This document shows, in pieces, positions 51,181 through 60,969 of a stretch of DNA of 64,000 bases; positions within the stretch are counted from its first letter, which is position 1, and the number at the start of each line of letters is the position of its first letter. Below the pieces are notes generated by a model, which worked only from the letters and a program-made list of their open reading frames with translations, was not told the origin of the DNA and did not search any database. Both the position numbers and the translations under genes were made by a program. The DNA comes from Acinetobacter sp. ANC 3832 (GTDB lineage: Bacteria; Pseudomonadota; Gammaproteobacteria; Pseudomonadales; Moraxellaceae): positions 124,001 through 188,000 of the forward strand of contig NZ_NEGJ01000001.1 in NCBI RefSeq assembly GCF_002135415.1, read 5' to 3'.

Positions 51181-51753
51181 TTATACCAAACCAATAACTG
51201 CAACAATTGCCGCAATCGAAGCAACAATCTTTTGACCATGAGGCACATATTTTTTTATAAAAGCCCCTAATGCAAGCCCGATAAAATAAATCATCGACAT
51301 TGCAGCAGTCATACCCAAGATTAATGTTGCGACGTGTCCTGAATGTCCAAGCTCTGCACCATGTGCGACACCATGAAAAGTAACCAACATTGCTGTTGCG
51401 ATCGGTAAGATGTGTGTTGATTTTTTCCATAACGCAGTCGCAACGACAAGTAATGACAAGACGATGCCATATTCAGCATATTGCTCTGGAATGAAATGCT
51501 GTGCACCAATAACAAACCCAACCATCAATGCTGTTGCTATTGCAATAAAACCAACTGCTTTCCATTGCTTTGCAACAGAGCTCAGAAGAACGCCCAATGC
51601 AAGTGCCATCATCATATGGTCAAGACCCGTAAAGGGATGAATAAATCCAGCCATAAAGCCTGTATGTGTTTGATCATGTCCAGGATGGGCCATAGCCATA
51701 ACAGGCAAAAATGCCAAACTTATCAGCCCCATTTTTTGAATAATCTTTGTCAT
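51181..51753 (-). CDS. ureJ: HupE/UreJ family membrane protein (probable nickel or urease accessory permease)
   Basis: A 190-residue protein with a signal-like first helix (LISLAFLPVMAMAHPGHDQ), about six membrane segments, and the family motif HPFTGLDHMMMALALG. His-rich HPGHDQTH after the signal could bind nickel. HupE/UreJ proteins are nickel (or cobalt) transport-linked. It starts 11 bases after ureG, so it is the last gene of the urease operon, giving metal for the enzyme. Confidence 0.9.
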   Translation of the reverse strand: MTKIIQKMGLISLAFLPVMAMAHPGHDQTHTGFMAGFIHPFTGLDHMMMALALGVLLSSVAKQWKAVGFIAIATALMVGFVIGAQHFIPEQYAEYGIVLSLLVVATALWKKSTHILPIATAMLVTFHGVAHGAELGHSGHVATLILGMTAAMSMIYFIGLALGAFIKKYVPHGQKIVASIAAIVAVIGLV

Positions 51754-51763
51754 AACGCATCCC

Positions 51764-52378
51764 TTAGGCTTTAAATAAACCTTGTTTTTCGATAAATGAA
51801 ATAATTTCTGCTACACCATCTTCAGTTTTCATATTAGAAAAAATAAAGGGTTTTTCGCCACGCATACGCTTAGCATCCTGATCCATCACATTCAAATTAG
51901 CACCGACCATCGGAGCTAGATCTGTTTTATTGATGATCAGCAAATCTGACTTGGTAATCCCCGGCCCACCTTTACGTGGAATTTTTTCACCACCTGCAAC
52001 ATCAATCACATAAAGGGTTAAATCAGATAATTCTGGGCTAAAGGTTGCCGCTAAATTATCTCCACCACTTTCAATAATAATGAGTTCTAGACCTGCAAAT
52101 TTTTCACATAAATCATCAATTGCAGCTAGATTAATCGAAGCATCTTCACGAATAGCCGTATGTGGACATCCCCCCGTTTCCACACCCACAATACGATCAG
52201 GTGACATCGCTTCATTACGTGTTAAAAAATTAGAGTCTTCTTTGGTATAAATATCGTTGGTCACTACGGCCATATTGTATTTATCACGTAATGCACGACA
52301 TAAATTTAAGGTGAGTGCTGTTTTTCCTGATCCAACTGGACCACCAATTCCAACTCTTAAAGGGCTACGTTCTGACAT
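51764..52378 (-). CDS. ureG: urease accessory GTPase UreG
   Basis: A 204-residue SIMIBI GTPase that delivers nickel to urease. The P-loop [11 protein letters not shown] is near residues 10-20, the metal-binding CPH in [11 protein letters not shown] near 69-71, ESGGDN near 101, and NKTD near 153. Length is standard. It works with UreF and UreD on the apo-enzyme and with UreE as the nickel donor. The gene follows ureF by 35 bases. Confidence 0.97.
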   Translation of the reverse strand: MSERSPLRVGIGGPVGSGKTALTLNLCRALRDKYNMAVVTNDIYTKEDSNFLTRNEAMSPDRIVGVETGGCPHTAIREDASINLAAIDDLCEKFAGLELIIIESGGDNLAATFSPELSDLTLYVIDVAGGEKIPRKGGPGITKSDLLIINKTDLAPMVGANLNVMDQDAKRMRGEKPFIFSNMKTEDGVAEIISFIEKQGLFKA

Positions 52379-52413
52379 TTTTTATCCTTTTCACATCATC
52401 ATTTCAATTAGAT

Positions 52414-53079
52414 TTACGACCTAAACAATCGGGAATATTGTGTTTCATGTTGCATACTTAACATGGCGTATTGTGGCAAACTGCTGCTGATTTCAGCATC
52501 TTCAAGCTGTAGTGCTTTCTCTATCGCTTGCGGAATTTGTTGATGCAAGTGCCATAAAATACGCTGTCCACTCATCTGCCCAAGAGGTACTGTTTTAACC
52601 GCGCCTAATACTTGATTTTCTAATACTGTAAATGCGTATGCCGTGAGTACATCCGCAGTATTTAAACTTAAGCGACCACATAATTGTGCATATACAGGCA
52701 CAAAACCAAATTGTTTATGCACGATGACAGGTATTTTAAGTACATCTCGAATCCATGCATTCAGCGAAAAAGCCAGTTGTTTTGACTCTGCCAAAAGCTC
52801 TTTACTTTCCCGACTTGCTCTATACATATTTGCCCAATAGTAAAATTGCTCATCATCGTCATAAAATTGCATTAAACGTTTCAAAATAGGCAATTCAAAA
52901 CGTACCAACAACATTTCTAATACTTCTTCAAAATAGCAAATACTAGAGTGTTCATCATGAATCATGCCAATCTCTATCGCACTCTCTACGCCTTGCGAAT
53001 AACAATATGCCCCCACTGGTAATGCTGTAGATGAAAGTGTTAATAGCTTAAGTAGATGTGCTGCATTAGTGATGGGCAT
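52414..53079 (-). CDS. ureF: urease accessory protein UreF
   Basis: An all-helical GTPase-regulating factor of about 221 residues that forms the UreD-UreF-UreG complex on apo-urease. The N-terminal [20 protein letters not shown] is the typical UreF start region. The frame is open back to 53163, which would overlap ureE by 98 bases; the ATG at 53079 ([13 protein letters not shown]) overlaps by only 14 and gives the usual length, so it is chosen. No strong ribosome binding site separates the options. Confidence 0.9.
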   Translation of the reverse strand: MPITNAAHLLKLLTLSSTALPVGAYCYSQGVESAIEIGMIHDEHSSICYFEEVLEMLLVRFELPILKRLMQFYDDDEQFYYWANMYRASRESKELLAESKQLAFSLNAWIRDVLKIPVIVHKQFGFVPVYAQLCGRLSLNTADVLTAYAFTVLENQVLGAVKTVPLGQMSGQRILWHLHQQIPQAIEKALQLEDAEISSSLPQYAMLSMQHETQYSRLFRS

Positions 53080-53560
53080 GACCGTGAATCGCTTTAATTG
53101 GGCTGAGTCGATGATCATGGTTTGCTGATCCATGTTGTGCATAAGCACCACTTTCGGGTTCAAATGGATGATCTGTTTCAGAGACAGTTAAACCCAAACC
53201 TTTCACCATTTCAGCAAGAACATGATCAGGTTCAAAATAAAGTGCGGTTGGTGTCAACATCAGTGGCACATGACGATTGCCCAAATGATAAGCCGCTTTG
53301 AGCAAATCAAAATCATTGTTTGCACTCACTTTCATCACCCGTTCAGCTTTGGCATCTATACGTAAAATATCGCCTTGCTCTGTGGCAATATATGAACCGC
53401 TGCGTAAAATCCCTGTTCTTGGCAAATCGGTACCAATGTCGATGCCTGAATTTAACGTAGCTCGAAAACGACTTTTTTGACGCCTGTCAAACGTCAGTTC
53501 GATGCTTTCAACATTTTGCTGATCTTCAATATTTTCGAGGCGTTGGGTGTAGATTTTCAT
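53066..53560 (-). CDS. ureE: urease nickel metallochaperone UreE
   Basis: A 164-residue UreE with the N-terminal domain ([27 protein letters not shown]) and a metal-binding C-terminal domain, including [10 protein letters not shown]. The tail is His-rich ([17 protein letters not shown]), as expected for nickel storage and delivery. It lies between ureF and, upstream, an unrelated inserted gene; ureC is normally its direct upstream neighbour. Spacing from the inserted gene is 115 bases. Confidence 0.95.
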   Translation of the reverse strand: MKIYTQRLENIEDQQNVESIELTFDRRQKSRFRATLNSGIDIGTDLPRTGILRSGSYIATEQGDILRIDAKAERVMKVSANNDFDLLKAAYHLGNRHVPLMLTPTALYFEPDHVLAEMVKGLGLTVSETDHPFEPESGAYAQHGSANHDHRLSPIKAIHGHAHH

Positions 53561-53675
53561 ACTTATCCTTTTGTTGCGGTAACCGATAAACTGAACTTAT
53601 CTATTTTATAGGTCATTGAAGTAACGCATCAAAAGTAAGCATTTTTCATGCCAATAATGGATTTTATTGGTGCAT

Positions 53676-54767
53676 CTATTTTTTGAATACTTCAAATATT
53701 TTTGCTAATTGCTCTACGCCATCAAATGTAGTTGGAATATTGTCATCTGATGCGACAATTGGAGAAAATATGATGTTCTCAAATTTCTCAAATCCTGCCT
53801 GATTCTTTTTATGTAGCTTTTCTGAATCATCCGCATAATTATGAATAAATTGACAAAGTGCCATACGCAGTTCAAGTTGCATCATCTGCGACTTAATAGA
53901 TCGTACTTCTTGTAAATTAATTCGATAGAAATAAAATAAGAATAGAATTAGAGAAATAGAGGGAATTAATACATACCAAATAGTAATCGGATTAATAACG
54001 ACCTCTAGTACGATTAGAATGCCAAAGAAAATAATTTCAAGAATAGGAATTGCTAAAATAGCTCCCAAAAACCACTTAAAGTTACTTTTTGGACTTTTTA
54101 AATCCTCTATTTTTTGATCATAAATTTGCTTAAATCCCTTATTTAGTAGGACAAAATCATAAGTTTGTTTACTACTATCAAGGCGTTTTTCTAAATCGGA
54201 AACTAGTTTTTGCTTCTGATCAAAAAGCATTTCCCAATCTTCTACATATTTAATATATATATCTACTTGTTCTTTTATTTCATCAACTTTCTGCAGCTCT
54301 GAATCGTAATATTTTTGTTTAATTAAATCGAAGGGTAATACATTAACACCATGATAAAACAATGTATTAGTATAAAATATATGACTGGTTGTAAGAAGCC
54401 AAACAAACTGTTCAATCTTAGAATTTTGTTCAAAATTGAGAAAACGATATTCCTGACAAAAATTAAAAAGTATTCCTAATATTTCAGTTAAGAGTAGAAT
54501 TTCGACATTTAAATCTAATGTTTCATCTCTGTTTAATGATAATTTTTCAACAGCTTTATTTATTGCTTGCTCTAAATTCAAAACAGGTAAACTTCTACTA
54601 TAAATACATTTTTCAAATTGTTGTAAATTAAAATTAAATATTATTTTTAATAAAGGATGTGGATCTACTTGTGAAGAAATTATGTCTTTTTCGGATTTAA
54701 TTGCAATGCACTGAACAAACTCTACCCAAGATTTTTTGAATGCTGTTGATTCAAATGAAAACTCCAT
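53676..54767 (-). CDS. coiled-coil two-helix membrane protein of unknown function, inserted in the urease operon
   Basis: A 363-residue protein lying between ureC and ureE on the operon strand. Residues 1-150 are a helical domain rich in Leu, Phe and Asn; 152-225 form a coiled coil (KVDEIKEQVDIYIKYVEDWE, KLVSDLEKRLDSSK); two membrane segments follow at about 231-257 and 262-282. A conserved-looking tail carries LELRMALCQFIHNYADDSEK and ENIIFSPIVASDDN. No enzymatic motif and no urease-family similarity was recognised. The gene is much more AT-rich than the urease genes, which suggests transfer. A GAGATAAAT leader precedes the ATG. Uncharacterised membrane proteins of mobile or defence regions have similar layouts, but that is only an analogy. 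Confidence 0.7.
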   Translation of the reverse strand: MEFSFESTAFKKSWVEFVQCIAIKSEKDIISSQVDPHPLLKIIFNFNLQQFEKCIYSRSLPVLNLEQAINKAVEKLSLNRDETLDLNVEILLLTEILGILFNFCQEYRFLNFEQNSKIEQFVWLLTTSHIFYTNTLFYHGVNVLPFDLIKQKYYDSELQKVDEIKEQVDIYIKYVEDWEMLFDQKQKLVSDLEKRLDSSKQTYDFVLLNKGFKQIYDQKIEDLKSPKSNFKWFLGAILAIPILEIIFFGILIVLEVVINPITIWYVLIPSISLILFLFYFYRINLQEVRSIKSQMMQLELRMALCQFIHNYADDSEKLHKKNQAGFEKFENIIFSPIVASDDNIPTTFDGVEQLAKIFEVFKK

Positions 54768-54821
54768 ATTTATCTCAATTATTATGGGAACTAAAAATGG
54801 AATTTTTCTATAGTTTTATTT

Positions 54822-56522
54822 TTAAAACAAGAAGTAACGTTGCGCCATCGGTAAGACTTCCGCAGGCTCACAGGTCAAATGTACACCATCGGCACGAACT
54901 TCATAAATTTCAGGATCAACCTCCATCACAGGACAATAGCTATTCAGCTTCATATCCGCTTTAGAAATATTACGGGTATTTTTGACCGCAGAGATAAGTT
55001 TATTCAAACCCAATTTTTCATGTACACCACTGTCTATGGCGACCTGCGATAAAAAAGTAATACAGGTGTTATGTACACCACGGGCATGTGCGCCAAACAT
55101 CGGACGATAATGCACAGGCTGAGGTGTTGGAATTGATGCATTTATATCACCCATCGGCGCAGCAGCAATCATTCCCCCTTTAATAATCATGGATGGCTTT
55201 ACCCCAAAAAATGCGGGCTTCCACAACACTAAATCTGCCAATTTCCCTTCTTCCACCGAACCCACTTCATGGCTTAAACCATGCGTAATGGCAGGGTTAA
55301 TCGTATATTTGGCAATATAACGTTTGACCCGATTGTTATCATGCTCGGCATTATCCCCCTCGAGTGAACCCCGTTGCACTTTCATTTTATGTGCGGTTTG
55401 CCATGTGCGAATAATCACCTCACCGACTCGCCCCATCGCTTGGGAATCGGATGACATCATCGCAATTGCACCTAAATCCTGCAAAATATCTTCTGCTGCA
55501 ATGGTTTCACGGCGAATCCGACTTTCGGCAAATGCCACATCCTCTGCAATCGCAGGGTCTAAATGGTGACAGACCATCAACATGTCTAAATGTTCATCAA
55601 TGGTATTGACCGTATACGGACGAGTTGGATTGGTCGACGATGGCAACACATTCGGCTGACCAATAGCTTTTAAAATATCAGGCGCATGACCACCGCCTGC
55701 ACCTTCAGTGTGATAGGTGTGAATGGTACGATTTTTAAATGCCGCCAAAGTTTCTTCTAAAAAACCACTTTCATTAAGCGTATCGGTATGAATGGCCACT
55801 TGCACATCATATTCATCAGCAACGGTCAGGCAATTATCAATGGCAGCAGGGGTTGAACCCCAATCTTCATGCAGCTTTAAACCCACCACACCAGCTTCAA
55901 TTTGCTCACGAATCGGGTCAGGTAAACTTAAATTACCTTTGCCTAATAAACCAATATTCATGGGTAAATCATCAATGGCTTGTAGCATGGTGGCAATATG
56001 CCATGGCCCGGGTGTGACTGTGGTTGCAGATGTGCCTGCCGCAGGCCCTGTTCCACCGCCAATCATGGTGGTTGTCCCTGACATCAGTGCCGTTTCAACT
56101 TGTTGCGGACAAATCCAATGGATATGCGTATCAATCCCACCCGCAGTTAAAATTTGCCCTTCGCCTGCAATTACTTCAGTTGCAGCACCCAATGGAATGG
56201 TGATATTGGGCTGAATATCAGGATTTCCTGCTTTGCCAATTTTCCAGATGCGTCCATTTTTCAAACCCACATCGGCTTTAATGATGCCCCACCAATCTAC
56301 AATTAACGCATTGGTAATCACGGTATCTGCAACATCTTCGGCTAGCAGTTGCGATTGCCCCATACCATCGCGGATGACTTTACCCCCACCAAATTTGACT
56401 TCTTCGCCATAGGTGGTGAGGTCTTGTTCGACTTGTATAAAAAGTTCTGTATCTGCTAAACGAACTCGATCACCGACTGTAGGACCAAACATTTCAGCAT
56501 AGGCACGGCGTGACATTTTCAT
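54822..56522 (-). CDS. ureC: urease alpha (catalytic) subunit
   Basis: A 566-residue nickel hydrolase subunit that splits urea to ammonia and carbamate. Nickel ligands are visible: H133 and H135 (DTHIHW), carbamylated lysine K216 ([10 protein letters not shown]), H245 (VAIHTD) and H271 ([11 protein letters not shown]). The active-site flap MVCHHLDP gives C318 and H319, and the catalytic Asp motif SSDSQAMGR is present. The start [13 protein letters not shown] follows AAGGAT by nine bases. It is complete and should be active. Its 3' side joins the inserted membrane-protein gene after 54 bases, not ureE. Confidence 0.98.
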   Translation of the reverse strand: MKMSRRAYAEMFGPTVGDRVRLADTELFIQVEQDLTTYGEEVKFGGGKVIRDGMGQSQLLAEDVADTVITNALIVDWWGIIKADVGLKNGRIWKIGKAGNPDIQPNITIPLGAATEVIAGEGQILTAGGIDTHIHWICPQQVETALMSGTTTMIGGGTGPAAGTSATTVTPGPWHIATMLQAIDDLPMNIGLLGKGNLSLPDPIREQIEAGVVGLKLHEDWGSTPAAIDNCLTVADEYDVQVAIHTDTLNESGFLEETLAAFKNRTIHTYHTEGAGGGHAPDILKAIGQPNVLPSSTNPTRPYTVNTIDEHLDMLMVCHHLDPAIAEDVAFAESRIRRETIAAEDILQDLGAIAMMSSDSQAMGRVGEVIIRTWQTAHKMKVQRGSLEGDNAEHDNNRVKRYIAKYTINPAITHGLSHEVGSVEEGKLADLVLWKPAFFGVKPSMIIKGGMIAAAPMGDINASIPTPQPVHYRPMFGAHARGVHNTCITFLSQVAIDSGVHEKLGLNKLISAVKNTRNISKADMKLNSYCPVMEVDPEIYEVRADGVHLTCEPAEVLPMAQRYFLF

Positions 56523-56527
56523 AATTT

Positions 56528-56878
56528 TTATCCTTTATTCTTTTCCGATTCAGCAGATTCTGATTCAACACTATCTAGTTTCCCCATGACTCGACCTGCA
56601 AATCCATAAACTTCTCGCTTACCCACCAAAGCCACCAATTCAATATTACGACCCTGCCCAGGTTCAAAACGAATCGCCGTTCCTGCAGCAATATTAAGAC
56701 GAAAGCCTTTTGCCTTCTCACGATCGAACTGTAAAGCATCATTGGCTTCATAAAAATGAAAGTGTGAACCGATCTGAACTGGACGATCACCCAGATTATC
56801 TACCCGAATTTTAACGGACTCACGTCCCACATTGAATTCAAGATCACCTTCTTTCGTGATCACTTCACCCGGAATCAT
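56528..56878 (-). CDS. ureB: urease beta subunit
   Basis: A 116-residue structural subunit with [20 protein letters not shown] and the conserved [18 protein letters not shown]. It lies six bases before ureC and ten after ureA in the standard separate-subunit arrangement. The C-terminus is extended and charged ([11 protein letters not shown]). Confidence 0.97.
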   Translation of the reverse strand: MIPGEVITKEGDLEFNVGRESVKIRVDNLGDRPVQIGSHFHFYEANDALQFDREKAKGFRLNIAAGTAIRFEPGQGRNIELVALVGKREVYGFAGRVMGKLDSVESESAESEKNKG

Positions 56879-56887
56879 GGCATGCTC

Positions 56888-57190
56888 CTATACAATCGGT
56901 TGATGTACCGTGACCAATTTCGAACCATCTGGAAATGTCGCTTCGACTTGGACTTCAGAAATCATTTCGGCAATGCCATCCATAACATCATCACGCCCTA
57001 GCAATGTTGTGCCGTAATGCATTAAATCACTCACAGTCATGCCATCGCGCGCGCCCTCTAAAAGAGCTGCTGAAATAAAGGCAATGGCTTCTGGGTAATT
57101 AAGCTTTAAACCTCGTGCTTTACGGCGTTCCGCGACCAGACCTGCTGTAAAGATCAACATTTTGTCTTTTTCTGTCGGATTAAGTTCCAT
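56888..57190 (-). CDS. ureA: urease gamma subunit
   Basis: A 100-residue subunit, the usual length of UreA, with [20 protein letters not shown] and the conserved [20 protein letters not shown]. It follows ureD by about 93 bases. It assembles with UreB and UreC into the (alpha-beta-gamma)3 enzyme. Confidence 0.98.
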   Translation of the reverse strand: MELNPTEKDKMLIFTAGLVAERRKARGLKLNYPEAIAFISAALLEGARDGMTVSDLMHYGTTLLGRDDVMDGIAEMISEVQVEATFPDGSKLVTVHQPIV

Positions 57191-57283
57191 ATTGTTACCC
57201 TTATTTTATCTATGAATAAATGCAAAAATTATGCAAAGTTCAAACCTGACGTCTTCTCGATCAATCACATTAAAAACAGAAAT

Positions 57284-58159
57284 TTAAGTTCGCCAAATAC
57301 GAGGAAACTCTTCATCTAAATCAAACCAATAACGTCGTAGACAGGCTCTAATTCCAGCAAATACATCATGGCATTGCCGTACATCATTGCCTAAATAGCG
57401 GGCGCTCACGACATAATCGAGTACAGTTAACGTCACGGGAATATTCATACGCATAATCAATTCACGAATACGATGGATGTGTTCATCTAAATAAAAAGTT
57501 GACCGATATTCTTCAGGAGGAACGGCCCAAAAACTTGCCATTACAGCATTGCCATTCATTCCTAAACATGAGCTTAACCAACGATCATTGCCCTTAAAAT
57601 GCAAACAATCTGCAACCAATAGTTTTTTATTTTGATAAAGTTGAAACTTGTTTTGATAAAGACCTTGGTTAAATTTCTCTTCTCGTGCTTGCCGTCCTAA
57701 GACCAACATATCCCAACCGATAAAACTTGCTGTTTCAGCCAATTCAATCTTAATTTCAGAATATGCAACTGCACCATTAAAAAGCATCGTTTCTTGGGGT
57801 AGCCATTCAAAAATGGCTTGCTCTTCAACTTGAATAAAAATATGTTGGAAAGCCTGTTTTTTATTGGTTTTATACCACTTACCTGCACCTGGAGTCGTGA
57901 CTAAAGCATGGGCTTGTTGTTCTACTTTAATATCAAAAGTTAAGTGATCTCCACCCGCGATACCAGCAGGCGGATGCACAATAATGGCATGACATATGCC
58001 TGTTTTTTCAGGCCATAGCATTTTTTGCACCCGAACAGGTCCAAAATGCTTTCGATGATGCAAAATGGTGCGATAGCCATCTGCTTTAAAACCCAATTCG
58101 AGTTTTGCATACCAATATGATGCATTTGTACTATTCTTTATCTCCAAATTTTGCTTCAT
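57284..58159 (-). CDS. ureD: urease accessory protein UreD (UreH)
   Basis: A 291-residue beta-helical accessory protein that binds apo-urease before UreF and UreG. The pattern [33 protein letters not shown] and [10 protein letters not shown] is typical of UreD. The frame opens six bases earlier at a TTG; the ATG at 58159 (MKQNLEIKN) is preferred. It is the first gene of the operon, about 30 bases downstream of a possible sigma-54 site. Confidence 0.94.
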   Translation of the reverse strand: MKQNLEIKNSTNASYWYAKLELGFKADGYRTILHHRKHFGPVRVQKMLWPEKTGICHAIIVHPPAGIAGGDHLTFDIKVEQQAHALVTTPGAGKWYKTNKKQAFQHIFIQVEEQAIFEWLPQETMLFNGAVAYSEIKIELAETASFIGWDMLVLGRQAREEKFNQGLYQNKFQLYQNKKLLVADCLHFKGNDRWLSSCLGMNGNAVMASFWAVPPEEYRSTFYLDEHIHRIRELIMRMNIPVTLTVLDYVVSARYLGNDVRQCHDVFAGIRACLRRYWFDLDEEFPRIWRT

Positions 58160-58192
58160 GGGCAACTTTATTTATCAAGTTCATATAGAACT

Positions 58193-58208
58193 AGCAAGAA
58201 ATGCACCA
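58193..58208 (-). promoter_or_regulatory. candidate sigma-54 promoter of the urease operon
   Basis: On the minus strand TGGTGCATTTCTTGCT matches the consensus TGGCACRNNNNTTGCW except for two bases in the -24 element, and GG and GC are exactly 10 bases apart. The predicted start is about 20 bases before the ureD ATG. A sigma-70 pair (TTGGTG ... TATATG, spacing 16) overlaps it, so the assignment is tentative. Confidence 0.5.
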
Positions 58209-58574
58209 ATTTTTATCAAGCTAATTTTATAAAGGGCGAATACTTGTTTTTTATCAAAATTTCCCAGTTAAATCCTGAATTCATAATGTACAACTGACAG
58301 CCTGAACTGTTAGAAAATATGAATGATTAAAAGGGGGGGAATTTCATGAAATGAAAAATAGAACAGATGTCGGTATCAAAAAAATTAATAAATATTCATA
58401 GTTATCGTTATTCTTAAAAATCTTTTAAAAACCCAGTTTCTTAGCATACTCTCATCATTATCTCGTATTTCTGAGCACTATTACTATTATTATCAACATT
58501 AACTCCATGATGTTTCCATAGAAATGATCGAATATAAAATTATGGAATCGACCTCGATCAATGAGAGAAGCACC
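58209..58574. other. divergent intergenic region ureD / small secreted protein gene
   Basis: This 366-base region holds regulatory DNA for the urease operon on one side and the small secreted protein on the other. A G7 run lies at 58333-58340 and a series of ATTATTATTA-like repeats near 58485-58500. No clear NtrC dyad or other gene was recognised. Confidence 0.4.
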
Positions 58575-58760
58575 ATGAATAAATTAACATCAGTTTTATT
58601 AATTTCATTCACTATAGCAGTCTTTGCAAGTTCTGCAATGGCAGTAACACCAGCGAAACATGCCACGACTCATGTTGCGACAGATCAACATAAAATTGCA
58701 CAAGCTCATACTGACAAAATGAAAGTCACAGCAAAAATTGAAAAAAGTAAAACCGACTAA
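58575..58760 (+). CDS. small secreted protein
   Basis: A 61-residue protein with a signal peptide (SVLLISFTIAVFASSAMA) and a short Lys/His/Thr-rich mature part (HATTHVATDQHKIAQAHTDK). GAGAG eight bases before the ATG at 58575 supports this start over the longer frame from 58524. Function is unknown; small basic periplasmic proteins like this are common in Acinetobacter. A terminator follows. Confidence 0.65.
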   Translation: MNKLTSVLLISFTIAVFASSAMAVTPAKHATTHVATDQHKIAQAHTDKMKVTAKIEKSKTD

Positions 58761-58820
58761 AGCAAAAACTATGGTTTCCAAATAATATGAGTTAACTCAA
58801 TAAAACCAATCTGTTTTCAC

Positions 58821-58847
58821 CACATCTAATCAAGATGTGATTTTTTT
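58821..58847 (+). terminator. terminator of the small secreted protein gene, inside the end of the convergent gene
   Basis: CACATCT-AATCA-AGATGTG, a 7-bp stem, is followed by seven T on the plus strand. It overlaps the last codons and stop of the convergent acyltransferase gene (stop at 58830-58832). Confidence 0.8.
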
Positions 58848-59822
58848 ATGCCACAGCTTTTCAGTAGGTTTCATAAGCCAAAGTGATAAATAGCGCAGTA
58901 GTCGATCAAACATAACCTGCTGTAATACCCAACATGTCAGCAGAGCCAATAGCAAACAAATGAAAATTTTCAACCCAATATTAAAATTTAGTTTTAAATA
59001 ATGAGAAAGAAAGATGACAACAAAACCATGTAATAAATAGACAGGTAAAGTATGTGCCCCCAATTGAATAAAATGTGATTTGATTAATTTTGACAATGAA
59101 AAAATAGCACAAACACCTAAGCTTGAAACAAGTAAACACCCTGCTCGAATAAGCGTTCCATCCATCACACTCACTTTTAGTTGCCTATAACTTAAACTGC
59201 CATACAACCAGTATTGATTAAGATGTGTTGTATAGACCAATGCAACTATGCCAAGAAGAACGAATAATCCAATAATAGTGGAAAATTTAAAATCTTGAAT
59301 GCTCTGAAGAATGATCTTGCCATACATATGACCAATCACAAAAAAAGGTAAGAATACAAAAATACGGCCTATTGAATATTGATAATTATTCCAAGGACTT
59401 AATCCAACAAATAAAGCCAATGCCAACGAAGCTAGCACAGGTAAAGGCATTTTTTTAAGAAAATATGTAAAAAGTGTCCATACCATCATGCCCATTAAAT
59501 ACCATAAAACCCAATAAGGTCGTTCGAACCAATTGATCCAATTAAAGTTAAACTTTCCTGTCCATAAAGCATCAAAAGCAGGAAATAAAAATTGAAAAGG
59601 CAAATATAAAGAGAGGAAAAATATAATATTTTTGAACCAGTTTTTATCTTTAAAAAGTAAACCTGAAATAAAAATAAATGCTGGCATATGAATAAAGTAA
59701 ATCACTCCCAAAAGTGTATGACTGGTAGGCTCTCCCCAGCCAATGAAGCGCTCTAAAAAATGCCCCCATACCACTAAAAAGATGAGAATCGCCTTACTAC
59801 TATCTAAATATTGATCTCTCAT
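58830..59822 (-). CDS. acyltransferase-3 family membrane protein
   Basis: A 330-residue multi-pass membrane protein of the OafA/acyltransferase-3 family, with about ten helices and the motif LVVWGHFLERF near the N-terminus (the conserved H is near residue 21). The family O-acetylates or acylates surface glycans. It is divergent from the LpxL-type gene by about 160 bases. A lipooligosaccharide or capsule target is possible but not shown. Its last codons double as another gene's terminator. Confidence 0.85.
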   Translation of the reverse strand: MRDQYLDSSKAILIFLVVWGHFLERFIGWGEPTSHTLLGVIYFIHMPAFIFISGLLFKDKNWFKNIIFFLSLYLPFQFLFPAFDALWTGKFNFNWINWFERPYWVLWYLMGMMVWTLFTYFLKKMPLPVLASLALALFVGLSPWNNYQYSIGRIFVFLPFFVIGHMYGKIILQSIQDFKFSTIIGLFVLLGIVALVYTTHLNQYWLYGSLSYRQLKVSVMDGTLIRAGCLLVSSLGVCAIFSLSKLIKSHFIQLGAHTLPVYLLHGFVVIFLSHYLKLNFNIGLKIFICLLLALLTCWVLQQVMFDRLLRYLSLWLMKPTEKLWHKKITS

Positions 59823-59985
59823 CTAGTTCTATCCTTTCTGATCTATTCAGTATTTTAAATTTGATCGAATCAAATAAATAGACTAATTTTCAACTTACTG
59901 TTCTATCCCGTGAATACCCATTTATACTTCGATTTCTCTTCATGTTACACTTTGCTCAATTTCCCCATAAATACTCCTCACAGGT

Positions 59986-60921
59986 ATGAACAAAGAGCAT
60001 CAATACAAACCCGGTGAATTTCAATGGCGTTTTTTACTCCCTCAATATTGGGGAATTTGGATTGCTATTGTCTTTTTGATGCTGCTTGCGATTCTACCTT
60101 GGGCAATTCAATATCGCCTTGCTACGTTTATTGGTCATTTAGCTTTCAAACGGCTCAAATCCCGTCGTAAAACGACTATTCGCAACTTAGAAATATGTTT
60201 TCCTGAATGGACAGCAGAGCAAGTTCAAGAAAATGCTCGCCAAGTCTTCATCGACATGATGATTGGATTTTTTGAAACATTAAATGCATGGTATTCGCCA
60301 AAATGGTTTAAAGATCGGGTCAGCATTGAAGGTCTTGAAAATTTGACCAGTGCACAAGCAAAGGGAAATGGCGTATTACTTTTAGGTACACACAGTACAC
60401 TTTTAGATGCTGGTGGTTATCTTTGTGCAAAATATTTTAAGCTTGATGTGGTTTATCGCCCACAAAACAATCCTTTGTTAGACATGCTTATTTATCGTTG
60501 TCGCTCCACGATTTATGATCATCAAATTGACCATGACAATATGCGTGGTTTAATTCGACAGCTCAAACAAGGTGATGCAATTTGGTATAGCCCTGATCAA
60601 GATTACGGTTTAAAACAAGGTGTTATGGCACCATTTTTTGGAACACCTGCCGCAACAGTCACAGCACATCGTCGTTTATTAAAAATTTCAAAAGCGGTTG
60701 CAGTTCCTTTATATTTTTATCGAGATGGTGATATTAAAAACCCTCAATATCATGTTTTGCTTGAACCTATCGTTGAAAACTTGCCGAGTGATGATGAAGT
60801 AGAAGATGCAATTCGAGTGAATAAAATCATTGAAAATCAGCTTCGAATTGCTCCTACACAATACATGTGGTTCCATCGTCGTTTTAAAACTCGCCCTGAT
60901 GGGTATGAACAGATTTATTAA
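59986..60921 (+). CDS. lipid A late acyltransferase (LpxL/LpxM family)
   Basis: A 311-residue inner-membrane acyltransferase that adds a secondary acyl chain to lipid A. The membrane anchor is at about 22-40, the catalytic H-x4-D is HSTLLD (H136, D141), and the family motifs YRPQNNPLLD and YSPDQDYG follow. Which of LpxL, LpxM or LpxP it is cannot be told from the sequence. A GT4 glycosyltransferase gene follows after about 48 bases, so the two probably form an LOS unit. Confidence 0.92.
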   Translation: MNKEHQYKPGEFQWRFLLPQYWGIWIAIVFLMLLAILPWAIQYRLATFIGHLAFKRLKSRRKTTIRNLEICFPEWTAEQVQENARQVFIDMMIGFFETLNAWYSPKWFKDRVSIEGLENLTSAQAKGNGVLLLGTHSTLLDAGGYLCAKYFKLDVVYRPQNNPLLDMLIYRCRSTIYDHQIDHDNMRGLIRQLKQGDAIWYSPDQDYGLKQGVMAPFFGTPAATVTAHRRLLKISKAVAVPLYFYRDGDIKNPQYHVLLEPIVENLPSDDEVEDAIRVNKIIENQLRIAPTQYMWFHRRFKTRPDGYEQIY

Positions 60922-60969
60922 TTTTCTTTTTCTCTCACGTTTTCAACACGCTTATTAAGGAACTCTCTT

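Noticed and set aside
51049..51270. plus-strand open frame after the NCS1 permease
   Set aside because: Runs antisense into ureJ, has no ribosome binding site, and covers the ureJ terminator.
55324..56214. antisense open frames within ureC
   Set aside because: They are shadow frames of the conserved ureC gene on the other strand.
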